From assembly GCF_016714275.1 (NCBI RefSeq), contig NZ_JADJNP010000002.1:124001-188000 (forward strand): a DNA stretch of 64,000 nt. Reading direction: 5' to 3'. The notes beneath the pieces were generated by a model. That model did not search any database and was not told the origin of the DNA. It was given only the letters and a program-made list of their open reading frames with translations. Of this stretch, positions 26,211 to 33,193 are shown piece by piece. How positions within the stretch are numbered: position 1 is the first letter of the stretch; the number at the start of each line of letters is the position of its first letter. This DNA is from Tessaracoccus sp. (lineage in GTDB: Bacteria; Actinomycetota; Actinomycetes; Propionibacteriales; Propionibacteriaceae). The translations under genes and the position numbers were made by a program.

Positions 26211-26222
26211 GGCCCGCTCGCG

Positions 26223-26834
26223 CTAGCTGATCAGGCGGGTGAGGTCTTCCTTCAGGTCGTTGATCGACGCCTGGTTCCAGAGGACCGTCAACGTGCGGTC
26301 CTCGCCGAAGCCGAGGACGTAGCTGCCGTGGTTGACCTCGTAGCCGCCGCTGGGGAGCTGCTTGCCCTCCGAGATGTCGATGCCGAGGCTCAGCGCCGCC
26401 GGCTTGATCGCCTCCAAGTCGCCCGTCAGGCCGACGAACGACTCATCCACGCGCGCCAAATACTCCCTCAACGCGTCCGGGGTATCGCGGGCGGGGTCGG
26501 TCGTGACCAGGATCAGCGTGACGTCGTCGACCAGGTCTTCGGGCAGGCGGCGCTTCGCCGTCGCCATGTCGGCCAGGATTCCCGGGCAGACGTCGGGGCA
26601 GTTGGTGTAGCCGAAGAACAGCGCGACAGCCTTCGTCGTCGGGTCCTTGGCCAGGTTGTACGGGTTACCGTACTGGTCCGTCAGCGTGACATCCGGCAGT
26701 GGCGCGCCGCTGCCGTCGAGGTGCGTGCCATGCCAGGGACCCTTGGTGGGGCCGGTCACCGGCGGCACATCAGGGCCGCACGCGGCGACAAGGCCGAGCG
26801 CGCCCAGCCCCAGCAGCGTGCGGCGACGGATCAC
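26223..26834 (-). CDS. SCO1/SenC-like copper chaperone lipoprotein
   Basis: 203 residues. A lipobox, VAAC, near residue 19 follows a basic N terminus. The thioredoxin-like fold carries the copper-binding CPDVC (GYTNCPDVCPGIL) near residue 80 and the distal histidine in YEVNHGSYV near 165. The family delivers copper to the CuA site of cytochrome c oxidase. The GTG start overlaps the trpA stop as GTGA, so it is the last cistron of the trp operon, a position where lgt is often found in related bacteria. The functional link to tryptophan synthesis is not obvious. Longer upstream starts fall inside trpA and are rejected. Confidence 0.92.
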   Translation of the reverse strand: MIRRRTLLGLGALGLVAACGPDVPPVTGPTKGPWHGTHLDGSGAPLPDVTLTDQYGNPYNLAKDPTTKAVALFFGYTNCPDVCPGILADMATAKRRLPEDLVDDVTLILVTTDPARDTPDALREYLARVDESFVGLTGDLEAIKPAALSLGIDISEGKQLPSGGYEVNHGSYVLGFGEDRTLTVLWNQASINDLKEDLTRLIS

Positions 26835-27679
26835 CGGCGCGACCTGTCGACGCCCGCGGCCAGATCGCCCGCGAGCGCGCGGAGCCGCGCCAGGTCCCCG
26901 GGCATGTCCGCGCCGTCGGAGTCGAGGCACTTCAGCAGCGCTGAGCCGATGATCACGAGGTCCGCGTACGTGCCGATCTCCGCGGCCTGCGCGCCATCGC
27001 TGACGCCCAGCCCTATGCCGATGGGCAGCGTCGGATCGATCGCCCGAGCACGCTCCACGATGACGGGCGCGGCGTCGGACGTCGAGGCCCGGGCGCCCGT
27101 GACGCCCATGACGCTGGACGCGTAGACCCAGCCGCGGCAGGACGACATGGTGAGCGCGATCCGCTCATCCACCGACGACGGCGCGATCAGGAAGACCCGG
27201 TCGAGCCCGCACGCGTCCGTAGCGGCGAACCATTCCGGGCAGTCGTCCGGCGGCAAGTCGGGCGTGATGGTGCCCGCTCCCCCGGCCGCCGCGAGGTCGC
27301 GCGCGAACGCGTCGACGCCGTAGGCCTCGATCAGGTTCCAGTAGGTCATCACCATGGGCGTGGCCCCGGCGTTGGCGACGGCCTCGACGGCGGCGAACGC
27401 ATCGCGCGTCCGGACGCCGCGGGCACGGGCCTTCGACGTCGCGTGCTGGATGACGAGGCCGTCCATCAGCGGATCCGAGTACGGGATGCCGATCTCGACG
27501 ATGTCGGCGCCAGCGCCGTCGGTGCCCTCGACGAGCGCCTGGACCGCCAGAATGGAGTCCGCGACGCTCGGGTAGCCCACCGGCAGGTAGCCCACCATGG
27601 CGGGACGTCCCTCCGCGAGGCAGCGGGCCACGGTGGCGCCGCTCTTGCCGAGCCGCGCCGGGTCGGTGAACTGGCTCAT
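26831..27679 (-). CDS. trpA: Tryptophan synthase alpha subunit
   Basis: Cleaves indole-3-glycerol phosphate to indole and glyceraldehyde-3-phosphate. 282 residues of TIM-barrel. Catalytic Glu and Asp sit in DIVEIGIPYSDPLMDG near residues 52-67; phosphate-binding GIGLGVSDG near 225. The ATG overlaps the trpB stop (ATGA), fixing the start. Works as an alpha-beta complex with TrpB, channelling indole. Confidence 0.97.
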   Translation of the reverse strand: MSQFTDPARLGKSGATVARCLAEGRPAMVGYLPVGYPSVADSILAVQALVEGTDGAGADIVEIGIPYSDPLMDGLVIQHATSKARARGVRTRDAFAAVEAVANAGATPMVMTYWNLIEAYGVDAFARDLAAAGGAGTITPDLPPDDCPEWFAATDACGLDRVFLIAPSSVDERIALTMSSCRGWVYASSVMGVTGARASTSDAAPVIVERARAIDPTLPIGIGLGVSDGAQAAEIGTYADLVIIGSALLKCLDSDGADMPGDLARLRALAGDLAAGVDRSRR

Positions 27680-28911
27680 TCGAGGCCCCCCACGGTCTTG
27701 TCGGGTGTGCCGGGCAGCCCGAAGTAGTCGAACGCCGTCGCCACGTCCTTGTCGCCACGGCCGGAAAGGCACACGAGGATACTCGGGCTGGCGGTCGGGT
27801 CCTCCTCCGCGAGGCGGCAGCCCAGTCGCATCGCGCCGGCGACGGCGTGCGCGGACTCGATCGCCGGGATGATGCCCTCGGTGCGGGTTAGGAGGCGGAA
27901 GGCCTCCATGGCCTCGTCGTCGGTGATCGGCTCGTACGTGGCGCGGCCGGTCTCGGCGAGCCACGCGTGCTCCGGGCCGACGCCCGGGTAGTCGAGTCCG
28001 GCGGAGATCGAGTGCGACTCGATGGTCTGGCCGTCCTCGTCCTGCAGCACGAACGTGCGCGCGCCGTGCAACACGCCGGGACTCCCCGCGGTGATGGTCG
28101 CGGCGTGGCGGCCGGTGGAGATGCCGTCGCCCTCGGCCTCGAAGCCGTAGAGCTTCACGGACTCGTCAGGGATGAAGTCGTAGAACATGCCGATGGCGTT
28201 CGAGCCGCCGCCGACGCAGGCCGCGACGTAGTCGGGCAGCGCGCCGTACGCGTCCAGCATCTGCTGGCGGGCCTCCGTGGAGATCACGCGCTGCAGCTCG
28301 CGGACCAGGTAAGGGAACGGGTGCGGGCCGCCGACGGTTCCGATCAGGTAGTGCGTCGAGTCGACGGTGGTCACCCAGTCGCGCATCGCCTCGTTCATCG
28401 CGTCCTTCAGCGTGCGCGAACCCGCCGCGACGGCGTACACCTCGGCGCCGAGCAGCTGCATGCGCGCCACGTTCAGCGCCTGGCGCTGGGTGTCGACCTC
28501 GCCCATGTAGACCCGGCACTCGAGGCCGAGCAAGGCTGCGGCGGTCGCCGTCGCGACGCCGTGCTGTCCGGCGCCCGTCTCGGCGATCACCCGCGTCTTG
28601 CCCATGCGCTTGGTGAGCAGGGCCTGGCCGAGCACGTTGTTGACCTTGTGCGCACCGGTGTGATTGAGGTCCTCGCGCTTCAGCAGGACGCGCGCGTTGC
28701 CGCACAGCTCGGAGAAGTTGCGGGCCTCGGTGATCGGCGTCGGACGCCCGGCGTAGTCGCGCTGCAGCCGTGTCAGCTCCGCATGGAACGACGGGTCGGC
28801 CTGGGCCTCTTCGAAGGCCTCGGTCAACTCGGTGAGCGCGGCCTGCAGGGCCTCGGGGACGAAACGGCCCCCGAACTTTCCGAAGTGGCCGTCCTGGGTC
28901 GGCAGGCTCAT
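27676..28911 (-). CDS. trpB: Tryptophan synthase beta subunit
   Basis: PLP enzyme joining indole and serine to give tryptophan. 411 residues. The N terminus HFGKFGGRFVPEAL is the TrpB1 hallmark. The PLP lysine is K89 in HTGAHKVNNVLGQ; the catalytic Glu lies in AETGAGQHG; the phosphate cup GGGSNAIG is near 232; the C-terminal LSGRGDKD is present. The ATG overlaps the trpC stop. Textbook TrpB; no anomaly. Confidence 0.98.
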   Translation of the reverse strand: MSLPTQDGHFGKFGGRFVPEALQAALTELTEAFEEAQADPSFHAELTRLQRDYAGRPTPITEARNFSELCGNARVLLKREDLNHTGAHKVNNVLGQALLTKRMGKTRVIAETGAGQHGVATATAAALLGLECRVYMGEVDTQRQALNVARMQLLGAEVYAVAAGSRTLKDAMNEAMRDWVTTVDSTHYLIGTVGGPHPFPYLVRELQRVISTEARQQMLDAYGALPDYVAACVGGGSNAIGMFYDFIPDESVKLYGFEAEGDGISTGRHAATITAGSPGVLHGARTFVLQDEDGQTIESHSISAGLDYPGVGPEHAWLAETGRATYEPITDDEAMEAFRLLTRTEGIIPAIESAHAVAGAMRLGCRLAEEDPTASPSILVCLSGRGDKDVATAFDYFGLPGTPDKTVGGLE

Positions 28912-29693
28912 GCCGTGCCCCTTCCTGCCGCCATGAGGTCGGCGATCGCGCGGGTGGGGTCGCCGTGCTTCACGAGCGCCTCCCCCACCAGGATGACGTC
29001 GGCCCCGGCGACGCGCGCGACGTCCTCCGGGCCGAGGATGCCGGACTCGGCGACCTTGACGGCCGCGTCGCCGATGCGCTCGGCAAGGCCGGCGTAGGTG
29101 TCGATATCGACGTCGAGCGTCTTCAGATTGCGGTTGTTCACCCCGATCAGCTCGGCCCCGGCGGCGAGCGCCCGATCGACCTCCTCGGTGGTATGGGTCT
29201 CCACGAGCGCGGTCATGCCCAGGTCAGCGGTGAGGCCGAGGAACCGGGCGAGGTCCGCGTCGTGGAGGGCGGCGACGATGAGCAGGATGAGGTCGGCGCC
29301 GTGGGCACGGGCCTCGAAGAACTGGTACTCGTCGACCATGAAGTCCTTGCGCAGAACCGGCACGTCGACCCGCGCGCGGACGGCGTCGAGGTCGGCCAGC
29401 GTGCCGTTGAAGCGCCGCGCCTCGGTCAGCACCGAGATCGCGGCCGCGCCGCCCGCCGCGTAGGAGGCGGCGAGCTCTGCCGGGTCGGCGATCTCAGCGA
29501 GATAGCCCTTCGACGGTGACTTCCGCTTGACCTCGGCGATCACCGCGAGGTCGGGCGCACGGAACCGCGGCATCGGATCCAGCGGCGCGGGTGCGTTCTC
29601 CGCGGCGCGCGCGATGTCGGCGAGGGAGGTCTCGCTTCTGCGCTGTTCGAGGTCTGTGCGTACTCCGGCGATGATGTCGTCGAGAACGGTCAC
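28908..29693 (-). CDS. trpC: Indole-3-glycerol phosphate synthase
   Basis: Converts CdRP to indole-3-glycerol phosphate. 261 residues, monofunctional, with no TrpF fusion. VIAEVKRKSPSKGYL near residue 48 carries the catalytic lysine; EARAHGADLILLI, GVNNRNLKTL and AESGILGPEDV follow as expected. The GTG start overlaps the HGxxPAAW stop as GTGA. Longer frames upstream are overlap with that small gene. trpD, trpF and trpG are not in the window. Confidence 0.97.
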   Translation of the reverse strand: MTVLDDIIAGVRTDLEQRRSETSLADIARAAENAPAPLDPMPRFRAPDLAVIAEVKRKSPSKGYLAEIADPAELAASYAAGGAAAISVLTEARRFNGTLADLDAVRARVDVPVLRKDFMVDEYQFFEARAHGADLILLIVAALHDADLARFLGLTADLGMTALVETHTTEEVDRALAAGAELIGVNNRNLKTLDVDIDTYAGLAERIGDAAVKVAESGILGPEDVARVAGADVILVGEALVKHGDPTRAIADLMAAGRGTA

Positions 29694-29896
29694 GGCTGCC
29701 CGTAGCCCATGGCCTTCATCACCATGGTCAGGATGCCGCCCAGGAGGATCAGCACGCCGCCCGCAATGGCGATCGGCCAGTTCGGGCCGATGACCGCGCC
29801 GACGGCAGCGACGACGAAGCCGATCGACGCCGTGACGGAGCCGGTCCAGGCAGCAGGGCTGCGGCCGTGATGGTAGTACTTCGGGGTACGCGCCAT
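29690..29896 (-). CDS. HGxxPAAW family small membrane protein
   Basis: 68 residues. The family signature HHGRSPAAW is at about 9-17, followed by two membrane spans (about 20-40 and 43-62). This small protein is a regular neighbour of trpC in actinobacteria. Its function is not established. The end overlaps the trpC start as GTGA, and it lies 38 nt downstream of the TIGR02234-type gene, inside the trp operon. Confidence 0.93.
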   Translation of the reverse strand: MARTPKYYHHGRSPAAWTGSVTASIGFVVAAVGAVIGPNWPIAIAGGVLILLGGILTMVMKAMGYGQP

Positions 29897-29934
29897 GAGC
29901 CGACCTTTCGTGAGCGGGATACGTGCGGCCGAGC

Positions 29935-30360
29935 CTACCCGCTGCCACCTTGCGAGCGCATGTCCTGTTCATCGGCCGGCGCGTCGGTGGTCGTCGGGTC
30001 CTCGCCCTTGTCCATGGCCGCCCATGGATCGAGCGCCCGCCCCGAGCCGGAGGCGCGTTCCGTGCGCCAGCGCGGCCCCCAGACCACGACGCCGAGCGCG
30101 GCGACGGCGACCACCGCGAACCCTGCGCAGGCCACCCACTGCCCTGCCTGCACGGACCAGCCGGCGCCCGTCACGGCCAGTGCGGTGAGCAGCACCCCGA
30201 CGACGCGCAGCCCGACCCCGCGCAGCATGAGCGAGAGGCCGATCCCGGCGGCTGCGGCCCAGGCGAGCGAGCCCACCGGCGACGACGCGGCCTGCGCCGC
30301 GATGCCCGCCGTCACGGCCCCCGCAGCAGCGGCGAGCGTGACGGGCGCCCGCCCGATCAC
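29935..30360 (-). CDS. Trp-operon membrane protein, TIGR02234 type
   Basis: 141 residues. Three or four membrane spans in the first 105 residues (VTLAAAAGAVTAGIAAQ, SLAWAAAAGIGLSLM, GVLLTALAVTGAGW, WVACAGFAVVAVAALGVVVW), then a polar tail with the DPWAAMDKGEDPT stretch typical of the family. The GTG start overlaps the trpE stop as GTGA. The family is known from actinobacterial trp operons only; a role in tryptophan or anthranilate transport has been guessed, not shown. Longer frames upstream lie inside trpE and are shadow. Confidence 0.88.
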   Translation of the reverse strand: MIGRAPVTLAAAAGAVTAGIAAQAASSPVGSLAWAAAAGIGLSLMLRGVGLRVVGVLLTALAVTGAGWSVQAGQWVACAGFAVVAVAALGVVVWGPRWRTERASGSGRALDPWAAMDKGEDPTTTDAPADEQDMRSQGGSG

Positions 30361-31847
30361 GGCCTGCCCATCGCCTCGGCGCGCCCGATCGCCGAGATCA
30401 CGGCACGCGCCTTGTGGGAGCACTCCGCGTCCTCGAGCTCCGGCACGGAGTCGGCAACGATCCCCGCCCCCGCCTGCACGTGAGCCACGCCGTCGGCCAT
30501 GACCGCTGTGCGGATCGCGATGGCGACATCGGCGTTGCCCGCGAAGTCGAAGTAGCCGACGACGCCCCCGTACAGGCCGCGGCGGCTGAGCTCCAGCTCG
30601 TCGATGATCTCCATGGCGCGGACCTTCGGCGCGCCCGAAAGCGTGCCTGCGGGGAAGCACGCGAGCACGGCCTCCAGCGCGGATCGATCCTCCGCGACAC
30701 GGCCGGACACGGCCGCCTCGAGATGCATGATGTGCGAGTAGCGGCGCACCTTCATGAACTCGTGCACGGTGACGCTGCCGGGCTCGCAGATGCGGCCGAG
30801 ATCGTTGCGGCCCAGGTCGACGAGCATGAGATGCTCGGCCTTCTCCTTCGGATCGGCAACGAGCTCCTCGGCGAGCCGGCGATCCTCGTCGGGCGTCGCG
30901 CCACGGGGACGGGAGCCGGCGATCGGCCGCGTGGTGGCCACGCCGTCGGTCACGGTCACGAGCGCCTCGGGGCTGGAGCCGACGACGGCGAACCCGGGCA
31001 GCCGCAGCAGGTAGAGGTACGGGCTGGGGTTGGTCACCCGGAGGGCGCGGTAGACCTGGAGCGGGTCGGCGCTGGTAGGCACGTCGAAGCGCTGCGACAC
31101 CACAATCTGGAACGCCTCGCCCGCACGGATCTCCTCCTTCGCCGCCTCGACGAGCGCCTGATACTCCTCGGAAGTGCGCTGGCGCCGGATCTCCGGCAGC
31201 GTCGCCTCGCCCTCATCGACGACCAATGGCTGCCGCGGCTGCCGCAGCAGGTCGGCCATGCGCTCGACGGCGGCGACGGCGGCGACGTACGCACGCTCCA
31301 CGCCCTCGTCGCTGGCGTTGTAGTTGATCGCGTTGGCGATCAGCCAGACCTCGCCGCGGTGGTGGTCGAGGACAGCCACCTCGCTGGCGAGCATCATGGT
31401 CAGCTCGGGGAGGTGGAGGTCGTCGACGGTGGTCTCCGGGAGGCGTTCGAGGCGCCGGACGACGTCGTAGCCGAGGTAACCGACCATGCCGGCGTGGAAC
31501 GGCGGCAACCCGGGCGTCGCGGGCGTCGCCAGCTCGGAGAGGACCACCTGGAGAGCCGCGAGCGGATCGCCGCCCTCCGGGATGCCCACGAGTTCGCGCC
31601 CCAGCCAGGCGGCGTGGCCGTCGCGCTCGGTGAGGGTCGCGGCCGTGTTGACACCGACGAACGAGTAGCGCGACCACACGCCCGACTCCGCGGACTCGAA
31701 GAGGAAGGTGCCCTCGCGTTCGCCGCACAGTTGGCGGTAGAGCGCGATGGGGGTCAGGTCGTCGGCCAGAAGCTTCGCGTAGACGGAGATGACGCGGCGG
31801 TCCGCGGCGAGGTCGAGGAACTCGGCCTGTGAGGGCTGGATGATCAC
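30357..31847 (-). CDS. trpE: Anthranilate synthase component I
   Basis: Makes anthranilate from chorismate with ammonia from TrpG (not in the window). 496 residues. N-terminal regulatory region contains LFESAESGVWSRYSFVG, a feedback-binding LLES-like segment near residue 40. The chorismate-binding domain shows GSSPEALV, RPIAGSRPRG, DLGRNDLGR and FPAGTLSGAPK, in family order. The GTG start overlaps the hisI stop as GTGA. Longer frames upstream lie over hisI. Feedback-inhibition residues appear intact. Confidence 0.96.
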   Translation of the reverse strand: MIIQPSQAEFLDLAADRRVISVYAKLLADDLTPIALYRQLCGEREGTFLFESAESGVWSRYSFVGVNTAATLTERDGHAAWLGRELVGIPEGGDPLAALQVVLSELATPATPGLPPFHAGMVGYLGYDVVRRLERLPETTVDDLHLPELTMMLASEVAVLDHHRGEVWLIANAINYNASDEGVERAYVAAVAAVERMADLLRQPRQPLVVDEGEATLPEIRRQRTSEEYQALVEAAKEEIRAGEAFQIVVSQRFDVPTSADPLQVYRALRVTNPSPYLYLLRLPGFAVVGSSPEALVTVTDGVATTRPIAGSRPRGATPDEDRRLAEELVADPKEKAEHLMLVDLGRNDLGRICEPGSVTVHEFMKVRRYSHIMHLEAAVSGRVAEDRSALEAVLACFPAGTLSGAPKVRAMEIIDELELSRRGLYGGVVGYFDFAGNADVAIAIRTAVMADGVAHVQAGAGIVADSVPELEDAECSHKARAVISAIGRAEAMGRP

Positions 31848-32170
31848 CGCGCGTTCTCCGCGGTCAGTTCCGTGAAGAAGCACGTGCGGTTGCCGGTGTG
31901 GCACGCGGCGCCGGTCTGGCGGACGGTGACGAGCAGCGTGTCGCCATCGCAGTCGGCGGCGACGCTCACTACGGCCTGGTGGTGCCCGGACGTCTCGCCC
32001 TTGACCCAGTACTCCTGCCGCGAGCGCGACCAGTAGGTCGCCTTGCCCGTGGCGAGCGTGCGCCGCAGCGCCTCCTCATCCATCCAGGCCATCATCAGGA
32101 CCTCGCGGGTGTCCGCGTCCTGTGCGATCGCGGGGATGAGCCCGTCGGAGTTGTACGTCAGCTGAGGCAT
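31844..32170 (-). CDS. hisI: Phosphoribosyl-AMP cyclohydrolase
   Basis: Third step of histidine synthesis, opening the adenine ring of PR-AMP; Zn- and Mg-dependent. 108 residues from ATG 32170. Motifs MMAWMDEEAL, ATYWSRSR, VKGETSGHHQ and the zinc cysteines in ACHTGNRTCFF are all present; no HisE domain is fused. An ATG 9 nt further up is possible, but CACAAT lies 7 nt before 32170, consistent with a leaderless start. It heads the trp operon although the other his genes in the window are at 1-2977, so histidine and tryptophan genes are coupled. Confidence 0.93.
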   Translation of the reverse strand: MPQLTYNSDGLIPAIAQDADTREVLMMAWMDEEALRRTLATGKATYWSRSRQEYWVKGETSGHHQAVVSVAADCDGDTLLVTVRQTGAACHTGNRTCFFTELTAENAR

Positions 32171-32224
32171 GGGGACCATTGTGCCGCTCCCGCGCGGACG
32201 CGGCGACCAGGGCCGTCGGCGCGG

Positions 32225-32436
32225 TCAGGCGCGCAGCCGGCGCTCGAGTTTGCCGCGGGTGTTGTCCAGGAGCAGCCGGGAGCGCAGGAGTCGACGGGCA
32301 GCCCCAGCTCGCCGATGCGGACCGCGCCGTCGACAGGTTCCTTCGCGCAGCCGCTGGGTACCGGACGCCCGCCCCAGTCGAAGATCCGCACGCGCCCGAC
32401 GCGCACAGCGGCCACGGTTCCGAGCAACGTGTTCAC
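32225..32436 (-). pseudogene. MOSC-domain protein remnant
   Basis: The first about 47 codons (MNTLLGTVAAVRVGRVRIFD, then WGGRPVPSGCAKEPVDG and VRIGELGLPVDS) match the N-terminal strand pattern of MOSC proteins. After that the frame loses sense. In the next frame a helical tail, RLLLDNTRGKLERRL, ends at TGA 32225. The middle of the domain, including the conserved cysteine region, is missing. Best read as an internally deleted, frame-disrupted gene of about 210 nt. The surrounding 32171-32583 is the only gene-poor stretch above 300 bases in the window and otherwise holds the inverted repeat at 32473-32558. Domain assignment by eye; low to moderate certainty. Confidence 0.55.
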
Positions 32437-32472
32437 GGACCCACCCTAAGGTGCCTGCACAGGCTCGTCCGA

Positions 32473-32558
32473 GGGAGCGCCATGGAGGAATGACGCACAG
32501 CGGTCTTCTTTGTGCGCTATAGAGCACGGGAGCGCCAACCGTGCGTCAAAACTCCATG
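32473..32558. repeat. Nested inverted and direct repeat
   Basis: Arms CATGGAG-gaa-TGACGCAC (32481-32498) and GTGCGTCA-aaa-CTCCATG (32541-32558) are inverted with 15 of 18 positions matching. Between them is a near-perfect palindrome, GTGCGCTATAGAGCAC (32512-32527). A direct repeat GGGAGCGCCA occurs at 32473 and 32528. No open frame fits. It could be a small non-autonomous mobile element, a pair of operators, or a structured RNA. It lies just upstream of the plus-strand gene at 32584. Confidence 0.65.
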
Positions 32559-32583
32559 CCCGCGGGCGGACTACGCTGAACCC

Positions 32584-33192
32584 ATGAGCTTCGCCCGACG
32601 TCAACGTACCGCCCTTGCCGACCTTCTCGCCGAGCTGGGGCCCTTCGCCCCGACCAAGTGCGAGGGCTGGAAGACGCAGGATCTCGCCGCGCATCTGTAT
32701 GTGCGCGAGCACCGTCCCGCCGCGTTACTGGGCATCGGCTTTCCACGGTTCGCCGACAAGACGGCCCGGATCCAGCTGGAGGCCCTCCACGAGCTGGGAT
32801 TCCCGGCGATCATCGAGGCGATCCGCACGCCGCCGACGCTGATGAAGCCGATCGACCAGCTCGCGGGCGCATCGGAGTACTTCATCCATCACGAGGACGT
32901 GCTGCGCGCCAACGGGCGCTCGCAGACGCTGACGCCCCGCGAGCAGGACGAGTTGTGGCGCGTGGTCCAGGTGCTCGCTCGCCGGACTCAGCTGAAGACG
33001 AAGGGACACGTCCGGCTGGTGCGCGGCGACACCGGGTTCGTCGCCCAGATCGGCCGCGGTCCGCAGCCGCTGACGGTGACCGGGTTGCCGTCCGAGCTGC
33101 TTCTCTCCCTGAGCGGTCGCGAAGCCGCCGTCGACCTCGCGGGTGAGCCCACCGTCGTCGATGCCTGGCGCGCGGCCATCAGCCCGCTCTGA
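32584..33192 (+). CDS. TIGR03085-type metal-binding protein (DinB/maleylpyruvate isomerase-like)
   Basis: 202 residues. The N terminus SFARRQRTALADLLAELGP and CEGWKTQDLAAHL resembles the mycothiol-dependent maleylpyruvate isomerase/DinB four-helix fold, with candidate metal histidines in DLAAHLYVREH and YFIHHEDVLR. This subfamily is actinobacterial and of unknown function; a thiol-transferase role is possible. ATG 32584 has TACGCT 6 nt upstream, a leaderless pattern. The stop lies 1 nt from the stop of the convergent peptidase gene. Confidence 0.85.
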   Translation: MSFARRQRTALADLLAELGPFAPTKCEGWKTQDLAAHLYVREHRPAALLGIGFPRFADKTARIQLEALHELGFPAIIEAIRTPPTLMKPIDQLAGASEYFIHHEDVLRANGRSQTLTPREQDELWRVVQVLARRTQLKTKGHVRLVRGDTGFVAQIGRGPQPLTVTGLPSELLLSLSGREAAVDLAGEPTVVDAWRAAISPL

Positions 33193-33193
33193 G

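Noticed and set aside
31848..32583. tRNA-like T-box, tryptophan attenuator or leader peptide ahead of hisI-trpE
   Set aside because: No leader peptide with Trp or His codon runs and no antiterminator pair could be found; trpE is reached by direct overlap with hisI.
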